DNA of 64,000 nucleotides, from the NCBI RefSeq assembly GCF_041296385.1, contig NC_091016.1, forward strand, positions 11,319,997 through 11,383,996. The letters are read 5' to 3'. The position numbers were made by a program, and so were the translations under genes. Below are positions 33,495 through 47,097 of this stretch, piece by piece. Under the pieces are notes generated by a model that worked only from the letters and a program-made list of their open reading frames with translations, was not told the origin of the DNA and searched no databases. This DNA is from Aphelocoma coerulescens. Taxonomy: Eukaryota > Chordata > Aves > Passeriformes > Corvidae. Position 1 is the stretch's first letter. Every line of letters begins with the position of its first letter.

Positions 33495-34117
33495 TGTCTT
33501 GGGGTGACTTTATGATGTGTATTCCCTATCGCTGCCCTATGCCCAGAAATTAATTTGTGCCTTTCTGTGCCTTTAAACTGAGCCTGGGAGGGGGAAGAAG
33601 AAAAAACTGAGCAGAACTTTCAAAGCAGTGTTTCAAGGACAAACAGAGATCTCTGTGTTCAGCTGCGGCAGCGGAGCGAGAGAGCAGAGAAGCACCCTGC
33701 TTGCTTTTTTCAGCCAGTTTTTCTGGTATTTTTTCCCTCCGGAGAGTTGAACTTTGTTTTCCTGGGACTTTGATTTTCCCCTTCCTCTTTTCTGGACTGT
33801 TTCAGCATCAGAACACATCAGGAGGACTTTTGCCATCAAGGCTCCAGAGGAGGTCCCACCCTGTCCCAGCTCCAAGGAGGAGGGGAGAGGCTACCTAGAG
33901 AAGGACTGAAATTTTCCCAGGTTTTCTCTCCACAGCAAGAGGTTTTATTATTTAGCAGTATTATCCTTTTCCTGCCTGTTTGTTAAAGAAATAGTTTTTA
34001 TCTCTTTCACTTTCCTTTGAGGAAAATTTTTTTTTCCCAAACCTGGTGGGGGAGGGGTGGTTGTAACCTGCCTTCTATCAGAGGATATTTTCCTCCAAAT
34101 TTGTACAAACCGGAACA
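33495..34117 (+). mobile_element. Solo LTR with 4-bp target duplication (+)
   Basis: It starts TGTCTTGGGGTGAC and ends ACAAACCGGAACA, with AACC at 33491-33494 and 34118-34121. A run rich in 'ttaaagaaatagtttttatc' near 33984 and a T-rich U5 ending in 'ctccaaatttgtac' follow the style of passerine class I (gammaretrovirus-like) LTRs. The 4-bp duplication supports class I. The sequence looks well preserved. The 65-80-codon frames inside are LTR sequence. Confidence 0.8.
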
Positions 34118-34121
34118 AACC

Positions 34122-37100
34122 CTATACCATTCATGAAAGAGGGGATGTTTCCCAACTGTAGCTATCAAGGAGTTTGTTTCAGTAAAGAAGGGAGAAAAGG
34201 AGGATTGTTGTATCAGGACATCAGTGGTGTCTCTCAGGCAAGGAGCACACCGGCATTGTGCCATGCACCTTGAGCTGAGAGCACAGCACACAGTTCTTCC
34301 TGCTCCTTCTAAAGGGTTCAGAAACTGATTTACATACATTTTCATGGAAGCCAGAATAAGGGAAGTTCACTGATTTTTATCTAAACTGTTTCTAAACTGA
34401 TTCAGTTAAAGAGCTGAAACATTTATTCCTTTTTAAATCCCAGTATGTATTCAAGGCCTTTGTAGAATAAACAATAATTTCCATTAGAGCTGAGATGTTT
34501 TTATCCCTAGAGCTCAAGTGCTTTGGAAGGATGAGTGTTACCAGTCTGTTTGAACAGTTCCACCTGCTCAGTTACAAAGACTTGAGGCAATTATTGGAGA
34601 ACTTGGTGAATGAAGCTCAGACTGTATGGGATCAGACAGTGGGGAACGACTCCTTGACCCCCTTCTGTGAGGCTGTGTCTTGCTCCTCGGAGCTGGAGAT
34701 GCTTGTGTGCATGCTTGTTGGAGTGAGAGGACACATAGGGAAGAACGTAAAGGAGATAAAGGTTGTTTTATATCAATTCTTTCACTTTCAGAAATTAATT
34801 CCATGGAATATAGAAAGTGAAAATAGCTACTTTTTGGTTGACTGTCTTGTTTTCCTCTACTGATCAGCACTCTGTCTTTGCCCTGAAATGGTTTGAAAGA
34901 AGCTGGAATGTATTTCTCTTAAAACTCAGGGATGTTGAGTGTTACAAATCACCTAATTCCTAGGATAAAATCTGTTGAACAGAAGCATCACTGGTCACAG
35001 TGCTGTTCTGACTTGGTATAGCTCAGGAAAATGGGAAGGGTCATTGCTGCTGATTTAATGGAGTTGATTTGTTGAAACAGAGGCAAATACAAATCATCCT
35101 GTCAAATCAGTAAAGCAGACACTGTCACCCAGGCCTCAGAGTACATTTTATTAAAGGGTTTGTCTTGGAAAGGAAGAGAAAATCTAGCAGTAGAACTGAA
35201 GATGAGGCAGTTAAGATAGAAAACATGAAGGAATTTCTTGTGTGAGGGGCTGAATGTCCTCATTTGTCCTCTTGAAAAGGTTAAAGTGGACGAGTCATGA
35301 TTTATCTGGTGCCTGAGGTCTTTAGCTGACCGTGAGGAGTTCTAGGCTCTAGTCACTTTTCCAAGACTCTGCTTTATTACTTTATATTCAGTAACTCCAG
35401 AATATGAAGTGCATAGACAGTCTTTTGACCCAGTCTATGCTTTAGGTGATTACAGGCTAGGGGATTTCAGCATTACATTTCTGGACTTGGTTAAACTTTA
35501 TCTCCTTGAGGCTTTAAACCCTCATTGGGATATAGTACCACTGTACATAGGGTCATAAGCCTCAGACACAGTACCTAAGCTTTGGTTGGTGCAGTCAGAA
35601 TGAGATTTCAGTAGTTTTCAAAATTGAATTAGGGACACATTTTGCTAAGGGTGTTTGAAAGTGAAGGTTTGAGGGCTTGTATACGTTCCATGCTCTTGAA
35701 AACTTTATTCACATTTAGAGATAATGCAAATGTTCATGCTTAGGGATAATGCAAATATTCATGCCTTTTACTCCTCTTATACTGCTAGACTTTTCATTAA
35801 TGGCTTTCACATACAATTCAGTAGTTCTAGTAAAAGAAAAGGAAGACAACTTTAAAAAATACTTTTCAAATTCCACAGGCAAATAAGTCAACCCAGTAGT
35901 GCAGTGAACTGATAAAAAGCCCTGGCCTTACAGCTGTCATGTAACACATGAAGATGAGCTATAACCCACTGTGTTGTCCCTGGCAGGAAGATTTTTGAGA
36001 GTGACTGTGAAGGGCAGGGTGCTAGGGTTGTTTTATAGAAGCTTTGAGGTAGGCTGAGGCTTTCAGTTGGAGAAACTGAACATCTGGTTATTGACTGTGT
36101 TTATTTTTACAGTAGCAAACAGAAGAGTTGAGACCACAGTCAGAACAAAATCTCTTATTCTGTAGATTGTCTGACACATTGCACACATTTTGAGCAGCAT
36201 GGCTGGCGCCACTTCAGTGAAGCCTGTGTATTTCAGCAGCCATTAGATTATTACCCATGCAGAAAAGAGCTCAGGAGAGAGGCACTGAAAGATTTAGAGC
36301 AATGCCACCTAGTGCTGGAATTAAATCTCCTGAAATAAATAGATTTTCATTTTTGCAGGCTGTACGTTGTTTATTTCTTTACTTTTTTGGCAATTCCAGT
36401 TGTTAGCATTAAACTTGTACATCAAAACCCACCTTGAGGCATAGTTGGAGGATTTGCTCAGCACCAGCTTGGATTTGCAAGTATGGCTCATATCCCACTG
36501 AGAGCAGCAGGCAGAGCTGACCAGGAGGAACCTTCTCGCCTCACTTCTCTTCTCCTGTCTTGTATCAGTTAGTGGCTGGATGCTGGTACCACTACTTAGC
36601 AGGAGGGTGTGCATCTGAATTTGACCATTTTTAGCCTTTGATGCCTGATGGTGAATCATTTTTCCCCCCACAACAGCTGCTTGAATAAGGTGACCATCTG
36701 TTCCTTATTAAAAAAAAAAAAAATTCCTTTTTTCAGTGTTCAGCCTGTATCAGTTTAATATAAGGACGTACTTAGTCCCACATTTTGGCAGTGATCACAC
36801 AGAGGAGTCCATACAAAGATACAATGATTTTATAAGATCCATGATTGTTACATATGAAATAGAACAGTGCAGGCTTTTCTTTTCCTTTTCCATTTTTCTG
36901 GTTGTTTCCTTTTTTTTTTTTTTTTTTTAAATTTCTTTTCCTTTTTGTGTTTTCCGGTTATACAAACAGGTATTCAATATGTGCAATGTATTGCTGTGAT
37001 CCTTTAATAACCAAAAGTTATTAGGACTGTTCTACATTATGCACTTCCATAAGAAGACAGAATTGATATATTTCCCACTGAGACTATTTTTGTCTCATGA

Positions 37101-40100
37101 CGCCCTTCATTATGTTGGTGATCCTTCTGCTTAATTTCTCCATGGAAGGTATCACCATATTTCAAAGAGATGGCTCCTGAGAGTAACCTGAACAGGATAT
37201 GACTAAAAGAACCTGTCAAAACAAGCCTTTGGGCAAAACAACAATGCACACAGATGCTCTCTCTCTTTCATTTTTTAAAAATAGTGGTCCATGGCTCTGC
37301 CAAGACCAGTGTCCTATCATATATAGTGGGCAAGATATGCATACAAAGGCAAACCTGTCTTGAAGGCCAGACCTCTTATTTCCTTTCCCATCTAAATTCC
37401 TTTACCTTGATTTTGGCACTGTCTCAAATGAAGTGTCAGCCTCTCTTCCTTATTTGGTATTGTACTCTCTTCTCTGAGCTGAAATTCAAATGGAAAATTT
37501 CCTGAATACCCAGTCTTCCCTTTGGACACTAATGCAGCTCTGCTCCCATCAAGAGATAAGGATTGCAAAGAACTAAAAATTATTGGGAAGTCTCTTGAAA
37601 GGCTCCCCACCTTGAAGCCAGCATGGTTGTTCTGATGGAAAACAGGTTCTCATTTTTTGAAATCTGATCATGTAGCAAAGTAAAAACAAAACCAAAATGA
37701 CACCCAAACCAAACCACACAGTAAACTAAATTTAAGTTTTCCCATACTAAGATGTTTATTGAAGACTTGCATTCTCATCTGTTTCTTGAGGCTTCTTTAT
37801 TTTCTACAAGTGAAATAAAGCTGTAGCCAAACACCAGCTTCTTGCAGTAGTTTTGAAATGAACTCTTGAGCACAGCCTGCACGTGCTTTTGTTGTGTTCA
37901 TTATAGTTATCTCACAGCAGAAGTAGCAACAGGTAATGCATTTCTTTGTGAACAGAATGATGATAGGAGATGCATTTAGGGGCTTAGTCATGTGTTTTTC
38001 CTAGTGATTTACTTGTTAATATTTTTTCTTTTTTTTTCTTACTGAAAATTGGCTTTTTAAATTCAGGATGTGTAGTGGCTTTTGGTGAATTGTTTAGGAA
38101 GCCATGATACTGCTTAGCGTGACAATATGCATACACTTCTTAATGATTTGGAAAAGGACAGCACTACAGAAACAAAGGTGGAGGAATAGATATGTTTGTT
38201 TTCATGCTAAAAATCCAGACAAAATTATTTCTGCCAGAGGAGAATTTCAAAGAATAGACAGCTTTGTTATCCATCTCCCACTGAATTTCAGTGGGCTTTG
38301 TATGGCCTGCCTTTTAGAAAATCCTCAATTTTTCTTTACAAAAGGTTGTTTATTGCTGTTTTCTACAGCACAAGCACTTCTGAACCTCTGAGTGGAATGA
38401 GGTTTCTTTGTCCAGTCTCACTAATCATTACACCAGATGCATATGAGATGAAGGGAAAAAGCCAAGTTTTCATTTCTCCCTATGTCTTTCCCATTGCTAA
38501 CCTGTTTCTTCTGCATCAGTTGTGGCCTCTAGTAACAGCTTTTTGTGGCACAACTGGTGATAGAGGGCTGGGCTGATGGGTGGTGGCAGCCTAATTTCAA
38601 TCCTACCATGTTGGGGCATGGCACACTGACTCTCCTGATTCCCAAACCAGTATCTGTAGTAGCCTGTCTGCAGCATCCTCTGCACTTTGTTTCACAATTT
38701 TTAGGCTGTGCCTGCATTCCAGCTCCAGTGCCTCCCTACCAGGAGTGTAAAAACACCACTGGTTTCAAGGAAAAGGTTTTCAGGCAGAGGCTGGGAATGA
38801 GGCACCCAAATATGACAAAACTGGAAAGGTAGCTATGCAGAGATCCTGAAGGGAATGCATCTCAACAGGGGTAAACATCTGTAACTTAAAACTGGTATTT
38901 TGGTATGATGATTTAAGCTATTTTGTGGATTTTCTTTTAATTCCTGCTGACATGATGGAAAAGCTGCTGGTCTGTAGTCTTTTCCAGGGTGGAAGGTGAA
39001 CTGCAGGTGTGTGAAATTGGTACTAGGAAGATCACAGACTAATTCACCTCAGTCATTAACCAAGAACCTTAACTCTGGTAGTACTTGGCAGCTGAATTGT
39101 GAGAAAGGTGATCAAAGCAGCCCAGCAGAGATGGTGGAGATAATTTACTTGCCTTGGCCTGTACTTTTCTATGGGCTGCAAGGCTTTAATTTACAATAGA
39201 AAATACAAAAATTTTGTAAATTCCAGCAAAGGGATATTTATACAAAGAAGTCTTGATATGTTTATTTTCCTATCAATATGTAGAACAAAGTTAGTAGTGG
39301 AAGAGTTTAATTTGCATTTTAGAAACTTGAAATCTCAAAGATGAACTTGAAAGAAATCTATATTTATCTGGATATATGGTGTCATATCTCTAATTTATGG
39401 GTGCAAACTAAAGTCTGTTCAATAGAGAGCTTTTAGCTCAGATGGGAACAACTTCTTGTTTTATTTTCAATCTTGCCTTTTAAAGTTACTTTTCTGGGAT
39501 CATTCCTCTTATTTTTTTCTTTAAAATCAAGTGCTAAAAAACAGATTATGGATTTTCTACTGAGTTGTTATCTTTGGTTGGAAGCAAAGCCTGAGATTTT
39601 ATGCATGGAAATAAAAAAATTCTACAAACATATCTTTGTTTCATATAGATGATTGTTAACTGCTAAGATATAAATTATCAAGCCTTCTGTGGGGAGCATA
39701 ACATGTTTGAATGAATGAAATCTAGAATGAAAAGGAAACAGTAAACACAAGATTTTTCAACATTTTTTTATTAGGAAACAAACACCCCAAAAAAGTGTCA
39801 TGGAACTGTTGACACCACATACGAGTTATGATTGTAATAAATTGCATTTTTGAGGACATCTGTTTTGTTTTGTTGTTTGAGCCAGATGTTCACTATTGGT
39901 GTTCTACCAAAGTTGAAGAGCTCTTTATTATTTATGCCCCACCTGCATGTTGTCACACATTCCTCTTTGTCAAAGAGATGAACAGTTGCAAGGGCTCAGA
40001 AAGTTGAACAAACTGTAATTACTTCATTCTATCTCTCAGCCTTTCTGTAATTAATTTGAGACACAGTTGGGAGTGTCCCAAAGCAAACAGTTATATTAGT

Positions 40101-43100
40101 TAGTAATTGATGAAACTTTCATCACCTGTGGGGGTGAACTTCTCGGAGATCAACTTTCTGGATCTTTTGATATTTTGTTTTGAGTTCCACTTTCAATCTT
40201 TTTTTCTGATGCGTGATCTCTGTCCCTAACTCCACATATCCAGTCATTTTCCTTCAGCGCAACCCTTCCCATGGTCAACAGACATGTTTTCACCTTGGAT
40301 TTCTTGTATCCTCTTCCCTTAAGTCTGTTGTTGCCTTTTGGTTTTGTTTTGGCTTTTTTTTTATGCTAGTATTTCCAGGTCTTGCTTAGAAGCTTTCTCT
40401 CACCCATTGTTATCTTCTAAAATGTCACTGAGACCATCTGCTTCAAACTGACTGCTGAGCAATTCTAGTTCTCTAAGATCATTTGCATAGACATTATTTT
40501 TCCAGACAGACTGTCTTCAGCAAAGAACTCAGTAGCAGAAAAAGCAAACAAGTCTGGCAAAAGCAGCAAGCATATCCTTTTAAAATAAATGAACCACATA
40601 TTTTCATTACTTTTAGTACCTCTCTGCCATAGCTGCCTAAGCTGAACATTTGTCTACATGGATATTAAACAGTGGCTAAGAGTTGGATTCAGGAAACAAT
40701 TTCTGTGCATGGATAATCATATTCCTATTTAGCAAGCAGACATGTACATGCCATAGTCTCTTGAGGCTTTCAGCACAGGCCTAACCTCAAACCCTTCTTT
40801 CAAGGGCTTTATTTTTCTGTTTTGTAAATGTATATTTTGCCTGTAAGCTATTCCTCTCTATTCAGTTTGGATTGTACCCTCATTAAATAAGTGTAGGAGA
40901 TTACGTTCACTGGTTATCTCAAGAGTTTTCACTTCCCTGTTAGGTACCATGTTGCTTAACAGCCCCTCTGGTCCTTATGTCTGGAAGTAATAAATCAAAG
41001 AAAACCCAAATTGCTTGAAGAGGTAATTACACCATTCATTCTCCTGTTCTCTTTGCACAGCCCTGCTGGCCTGCAGGCAATGCATGCTGAAAACCATACT
41101 GTTTACTGTCTGCATTATCATGTCACTAAATTAGTATATGTTCACTCTGACACTTGGCAGCATAACACTTGCATAAATAAATGCTTATTGAAAAGATTCT
41201 GCCTGCAACTTAAAGTTTATGTAACTAGAAGCTGTGGAATAGGCTCCCAGTTTCCAACTGTCTTTTAACTTTGAAAGATCCATGCAGTTTCACATGGCGA
41301 TGGCACAAAATATTTTATCCTTGGTCTTCATTCCTGTGCCTAGTAACTGCTAACCTTCCTGGGCTCACATATCTTAGATACAGAAGGAGTCCCTGCTGTA
41401 GCCCTCTCTCTTCACTAACAACATTTAACACAACATGCAACAGATCAGGATCCATGTGACTATAAATAATGCTGCCATTGTTAATATACTTGTAACAGTA
41501 ATAAAATATTCTGGTAGTACAAAGCAATGAAAATGGTCAGGGAAGTATTTTTAAATTGAGAAAATTATCTTGAAGTCATCTAAGATAAATGTATCCCAAG
41601 CTCTTTAATCTAGAACCTCCACACAGAAACACTGCTGTTGCTTGGCTTCATCATGCTTGGCTTTGCTGCCGTAACTCCTACATCCATCTTTTCATCATTG
41701 TACTAAAATGGCCTAGATGTGTTTTATGAAAATCCTCTTTAAGACAGTCATGGCTGATTACCAAATCAGCCCAAAGTGGAATGATGGTAGCTGTGCTCTT
41801 TCTGAACTCATTTACTCATAGTTTCAGCTTTGCTTTGCTCATACCTACACTGCTCATTATCAAAACAAACCAATTAAAACTTGCCTTTATACACTGTCAT
41901 AAGATGATCCACAGCAATGCTAACAGATAGACATACCTTTAAAGAGTTTCTAGAATCCTAAAGTGACTTTTATCCTGTGGCTGTAGTGGGCCAACTCAGC
42001 AGGGGATTTTTCAGCTCAACTTCTGTGGCAGTTCCTCATAGCATTTTACTCCATTCTTTTCATTCTGTACATTCAGTTATGCATGTTCTCCTATGTTCTT
42101 GATACACAAACAATATAAGCTTTATATTCTTCTATATTCTCTAGTTTTTGCTTTTCTTCATATAGGTCTGTTCATTCCCTGTCCTAAATAAAAATGTCAA
42201 ATAATATTGTTTCACTTTCTTTCAACTGTGGCTTTTCTAACTATGCATCCAATTCTTTTCTTTGGAAATCTCAAGCGTTTTTAATCCCATTTCTGTTCCT
42301 CTAAATGTGGGTATTATCTTTGAGCCTGTTCCAGAGTCCACTTAAAGCATATATGCTCATTTCACAGCTTCAGAAAGATAGGTTTAAGGGAGACTCAGAG
42401 TTGTGCCAAAGGATGCTAATGTGTTTTGTTCTCTCATAACATGAAATTTAATTATTGCAATATTCTGTATCCAGCTTTTCAGAACACTACTGCTCATGCA
42501 TCTGCTAGGATGAATGATTAAAAATGAAAGCAATTTAAATCTTGGACTTAGGATTCTGTTCACTTCCACAGCAAGGAAAGGAGTTCTTCCAACTTTCTCT
42601 GACATACTGGTCTCTTGGCATGGCACCATCCTTAAAAGTTAGTACTTCATGGACCTCATAGTGAATGCCAATTATTTGTTGTAAAATAATTGTAGTATTT
42701 AATGGTTGTTTAAAAATGTAGTCAGCAATAAATTTGGGAACTGGAATTTTTAAACTAATTTTGTATCATTTTTTAAAGCACTTTTAGTTTTCACTGGTAA
42801 AGCTAGCATTGCTGTTTATTTGCCTTCTGTTAGACAAGCCAGAATTTATGGGGGAACCTTAGTCTCTTTTACTGGAATACCTGATGAAATTGAAAAAATT
42901 GTAGGTTTTTTTATCCATTTTATCTATGACATTGGTTGTGTCTGGGAGACCCTTAATATTGTGTGATGTGTCAGTAAATAAATAGGATACAAAAATCAAA
43001 ATGGCCTTTAAGACACAGACTAAAAATTGATTAAATGCTAGGTTCTTAAGTATAATTACAAGCTGGGAATCATTGCCGGAGTTGATTTGATTGTGCAGAG

Positions 43101-43180
43101 GTTCCAAAGGACTGGGGCCAAGAATTATCTCTGCTAATCCAGTATATCAATATAAACTCATTACTGATAAAGTGAGTAGG
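34122..43180. other. Intergenic, no gene seen
   Basis: About 9 kb of AT-rich DNA without a convincing exon, RNA gene or recent repeat. Homopolymers occur at about 36710 (A) and 36911 (T, about 20). A 122-codon frame at 34495-34863 has a normal amino-acid mix but no recognised domain or gene-like context. A small octamer-containing duplication at 35717 is listed separately. Confidence 0.5.
35717..35766 (+). repeat. 25-bp tandem duplication carrying two ATGCAAAT octamers
   Basis: Two 25-bp units with few differences place exact octamer motifs ATGCAAAT at 35724-35731 and 35749-35756. This is the POU-domain factor consensus. A regulatory role is speculation; a chance microduplication is the simpler reading. 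Confidence 0.5.
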
Positions 43181-43620
43181 TGTTGCCGTCTGCAGCGGCT
43201 TGTCGGTGCTAGAGCATGAGGTGCCGCAACCTTCCTAAAAGCGTCTCCTTAGTGAAGCCACTCAGCATGACCACCACACACTCACATGCGTACATGCACA
43301 CACGCACAGATAGCTCCAGGAATGGATCGATGACAAAGAGCCTGGAAGGATCTCTGTGTGGGGTTCCACAGACGGGGCTTATTGCACTCACATCACGAAG
43401 GGTTCCAGGAACTAAGCCAGAGAACAACGCAAGGTCCAGGTTTAAGTAGGGCAGCGGATCGAGCATCAGGGACCAATGATCTGAGGGCACAGGGGCGGTA
43501 CGCGGGCGGGACTAGGGTATGGGAGCCAATGGGAAACTCTGAGGGAGTGGTGATGGCGCAAGGGCCAATGGGGGGAACCTGGAGTGGAGAACCTTTAGGG
43601 CAGGGACATATATGGTAACA
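43181..43620 (-). mobile_element. Probable solo LTR (-)
   Basis: It begins TGTTGCC and ends GGTAACA on the + strand, with near-perfect inverted termini. Read on the minus strand it has three CCAAT-type repeats (complements near 43466, 43533 and 43563), a TTAAA-type box (near 43440) and CAATAAG (near 43381) before CGGCAACA. The ~440-bp size and signal order fit an ERV LTR. The flanking target duplication is not clear, so the outer end could lie further right. Confidence 0.6.
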
Positions 43621-46599
43621 AGGGGCGGAGAGGTCAACAAGCCAACCAGGTAAGCAGAACTGGGGTACATTAACATACCAGAACAGATCATCCTGGGAGA
43701 AGCCTCTTTTGTCACCCTAACCTGGGGAGGTTCTCTGATACTAGGGACTGTCTCACCAGTGGACTCTCTTTGTTCCTTGATACCACAGGCCCACCGGCCA
43801 CCACAAATAAGTTAAAGAAGAAAGCCATAAAGTATAAAAGAGATGAGTGCTGAGTGATCTGGACTGTTTGGAAAGCTCCATGTAGGTAAATTATGTGTAT
43901 TTTGACCAAGTAGAGTAATAAATATCTAGGTACAAAGATTGTTGGCCATGTGGGATACAATAACCTGTCCTAGAGAGCAGCAGGCCTGAAGACTACTCAG
44001 GGAGGGTGAGAGGTCTGTGAGTCAGCATGAGCACTTGCTGCACATCAGGGAGACTCGGTAGCATGGAGGCCGAATCAAATCCTCAGCTGGTGAAAGACTG
44101 GGTCCCAGTAAGAATAGAATTGTGATGTAACATCCATTTAACACTGGCCTGACCTCTGCTGAAAAAATATCTGAATTGTGATGTAACATCCATTTAACAC
44201 TGGCCTGACCCCTGCTGAAAAAATATCTGATGCACCTACAGTTCACAATTCAAGGAGTAACAAGATTTATGGCAACGGTTGAAGGGATGGAAAATATGAC
44301 TTACAGGAAGACATTCAAGGGAGTGTTAATTCTATGTCTTTATCATCACAACCTTAAAACTCATCTGGAGAAAATAATAGTTCAGCAGTTCCATGAAAAA
44401 ATTCATAGTGACAACAAAACCTAGAAGTCAATGTAGGACTGATCAGCATTTTCAAGAGAGGCAGAGTTATAACTTTTTAGAAATGAGTGTAAGCACTCAT
44501 TCATTTCCCCAATGGCTGTAATAGATCAGTCTTGATTGTTAATTCAATGTTTGTATGTTAAGGAAAAAAAGGACTACAGACCACATGCAAGAGTCAATGA
44601 CAATAAGCCCTACAGTTAACCTAAAGTACTGGGTGAGAAATCCCAGTAGTCCTGTCTGGTCTTAAACTTCTGTAGTCATCAACATAATGACTATTTTTCT
44701 TTAAATTGCTGTTTTTGATGGAGTTTTTTCGGTGTTTAGATTTTACTTTTTAAACCAGTCTTTCCTAAACTAATCCTTCTTAAAATTTGTATTATTTTTT
44801 AACATCCCATAGACAAAGCCATCAAAGCTTGCCATTGTGAGGTCTACAAGCTATAGACAGTGGGTGCTCCCTTGTTGGCAATGTCCCTTTAGTGGCACCA
44901 GCTTGCAGAGCAGTACTGCCAGGTGGCAGTTGCGACTGTCAGAATATGCACAGTGAATGACCTAGTCACACCCCTCACCCAGACCTGTTATGATCCTCAT
45001 TTCTGGATGTGTGCAGGATCTTGCCTTGCTGGTTAGGGGGAGCCAGGAGGGCTGCTCCATTGCCTTTATTATTGATGTTCCTCTTTCTATGGACTGGCAA
45101 CAAAATAAAAAGAGGTGTGTGAACCAAGGGAAGACCTCTGGGGAAAGAAAAACCTACATACAGGAATTTAAAGTAGAGAAAATGCCTTTCCCCGGCTTTT
45201 ATTTTCCTTTTGTTTCTGATACCAAGGAACAGCTGTGGATGGAAACCAGTAGGGACTCCACTGGTTGTCAAGCAGTCACCAGTAGGTATTATTGATCCAG
45301 GAGTTCACAGGCCCCAAGTTACCTGGAAACACTTTAATACTGGGAAAGATATTGTAAGGAAAGGGGTTGCTGACTATTGATGAAAACAAACAACTTGGCT
45401 TAAAGAAATAATATATAAAGTTTAATAGCTGTCTCTGCTTAGAACAAGCATCTAAAAGCTGAATTCTACAGACATAATCTCTTAATGAGACTGCAAAGCT
45501 GTTTTCTTTTTCTCCTGTGCCACTTCTTGTTTTACCTTTCCCCCATGTTTGATTTTTTTCAACATCAGTCATTCATTTACAACACTTCTGTTGATGTAAC
45601 TCGGCTTCGGATTAGGTTTCAAGTTGCCATTTCCTTTCTGTTTGAATAGGGATTTCTTTTATCCAGAGGAAGGAAACCAATAATTTGTCATGACAAACCA
45701 ATGCTCACTTGGATTCACAGTCATGTGGTCAGCTCTTCTGTCATTTTCTAAAGCATTTTAAAATAATGGAAGAAGTCTTTTTTGTGATTTCTGATTTTTC
45801 CTTTGTTTTCCCCAATTTATTTAATGTCTGTACTCCATTTGACCATTTGCTGGACAGATTACAGTAAATCTATCATTTTGTTTGTTTTAAAGGTGATACT
45901 AAGTTTTTGTGCTTTCTGTGCCCCAAGTCTTTCCCAGGGGATCATTCAGGGATCCATCAAAGGATTAACCTTTGGTACGACAAATTACCAGATGTATCTG
46001 TAGGAACTAGCTAAGCTATACTTTGCCATAAATTTACATAATCTGTACTGTTCCTTTCCAATCAGAGTCATGCAGATGGCAGATTATTTACAGAACTGAG
46101 CTCCCATACTTTTTAGGTGCTGCTATCACTGCATGGATTCCTCCATTGCATGGAACACTCTCACTCCTTGGCTGTCTCAGCACAGGGAAGGCCCAAGTAC
46201 TTTCCTGCCAGTCATCCCCTGAAAACTGTTTGGGGATTGCTCAGGGAGCCTGGACACCTGGGTGCTCCTGAGCATCCTGGCAGTATAGACTGCGAGTCAG
46301 TGCAGAGGGAGGAGCCCTGGGCCTGAGGTTTTCCCTGGCTTTGCCCTAGGACTGTTTGACCACCTCCCTGTCCCTTTGCTTTTGCGAGAAGAGGAATGGG
46401 GACAGGTTGCTGATGGCCCTGTGAGCAGCTGGTGCAGGCTTCTGGCTAGAGAGGGAGGTTTGGGGGGAACTCCAGATATTTTGTGTTTGCTGGGCCGAAG
46501 ACATAAGCTGAGTGCCAGCCCCAGCGGTGAAGGTCCTGCCAAAGTCTTTCATTCTGCTGTCCCCACAGCCAACCGTGTATAGGTTCCAGCTTCGGGCCG
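43621..46599. other. Upstream flank of PCSK2, no gene seen
   Basis: Mostly AT-rich, with rising GC after 46100. Contains a 55-bp tandem duplication (listed separately) and no supported exon. Confidence 0.5.
44119..44228. repeat. Two-copy tandem duplication, period 55 bp
   Basis: Units starting 'aattgtgatgtaacatcc' at 44119 and 44174 are identical except for about one base, so the duplication is recent. No gene is affected. Confidence 0.9.
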
Positions 46600-47097
46600 T
46601 CCGCCTCCACTCGGCAACCCTCCCCCTCAGCCCCATGGGAAGAAGAGCCGGGCTCGGCTAGAGGTATGGGGGGATGGGGGGGGGCTGGTGCCTGCTGTGC
46701 GGGCGCAATCGGTGGGTGCGGCTTTGTAGGGGCAGGACTGTGGAAGGTGGGCGTGAGGCGGGGGTGGGGTGCTGGGGAGGCGTGCGGAGTGTTCCGGGAG
46801 CCGTGGACTGGGGGGGGGGGGGGGGGGGGGGGAGCCGGGGCGATCCTCCCCGCCCATGATTGGCAGCGCGGCGTGCCCCCCCTCCCTCCCCATCCACCTC
46901 GGCTCTTGCTGCCCCTCGGCAGCCGCGGAATACAGATCCACACCGCCCGGCCGGTGCTCTCCACGCCGCTCTCCTCCTACTCTGTCGCTCTCATTTGTTT
47001 TAATTTTTTTTTTCCCTCCTCCCCTCCCGTCTTTTGGGCGCTTCCCGCTCGCCCGCCCGCTCGGCGGGCTGCCTCCGCGGGCGCGCAGCGCGGGGCC
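46600..47097 (+). promoter_or_regulatory. PCSK2: PCSK2 CpG-rich promoter and 5' UTR region
   Basis: GC- and CpG-rich block leading into the ATG. It holds a 23-base G-run (46810-46832), a GC box CCCCGCCC (46848-46855) next to an inverted CCAAT box ATTGG (46859-46863), then a pyrimidine-rich stretch at 46965-47050. There is no TATA box at a suitable place, so a dispersed CpG-island start is likely. The exact transcription start cannot be read from sequence. The island continues through exon 1 to about 47450. Confidence 0.65.
46810..46832 (+). repeat. G23 homopolymer in the PCSK2 promoter
   Basis: Twenty-three consecutive G bases about 265 bp before the ATG. It can form G-quadruplex structures and is prone to length change and sequencing error. 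Confidence 0.9.

Noticed and set aside
34495..34863. A 122-codon + frame with ordinary amino-acid composition
   Set aside because: No recognised domain, no splice or promoter context, and a similar-length minus-strand frame overlaps it; chance is sufficient.
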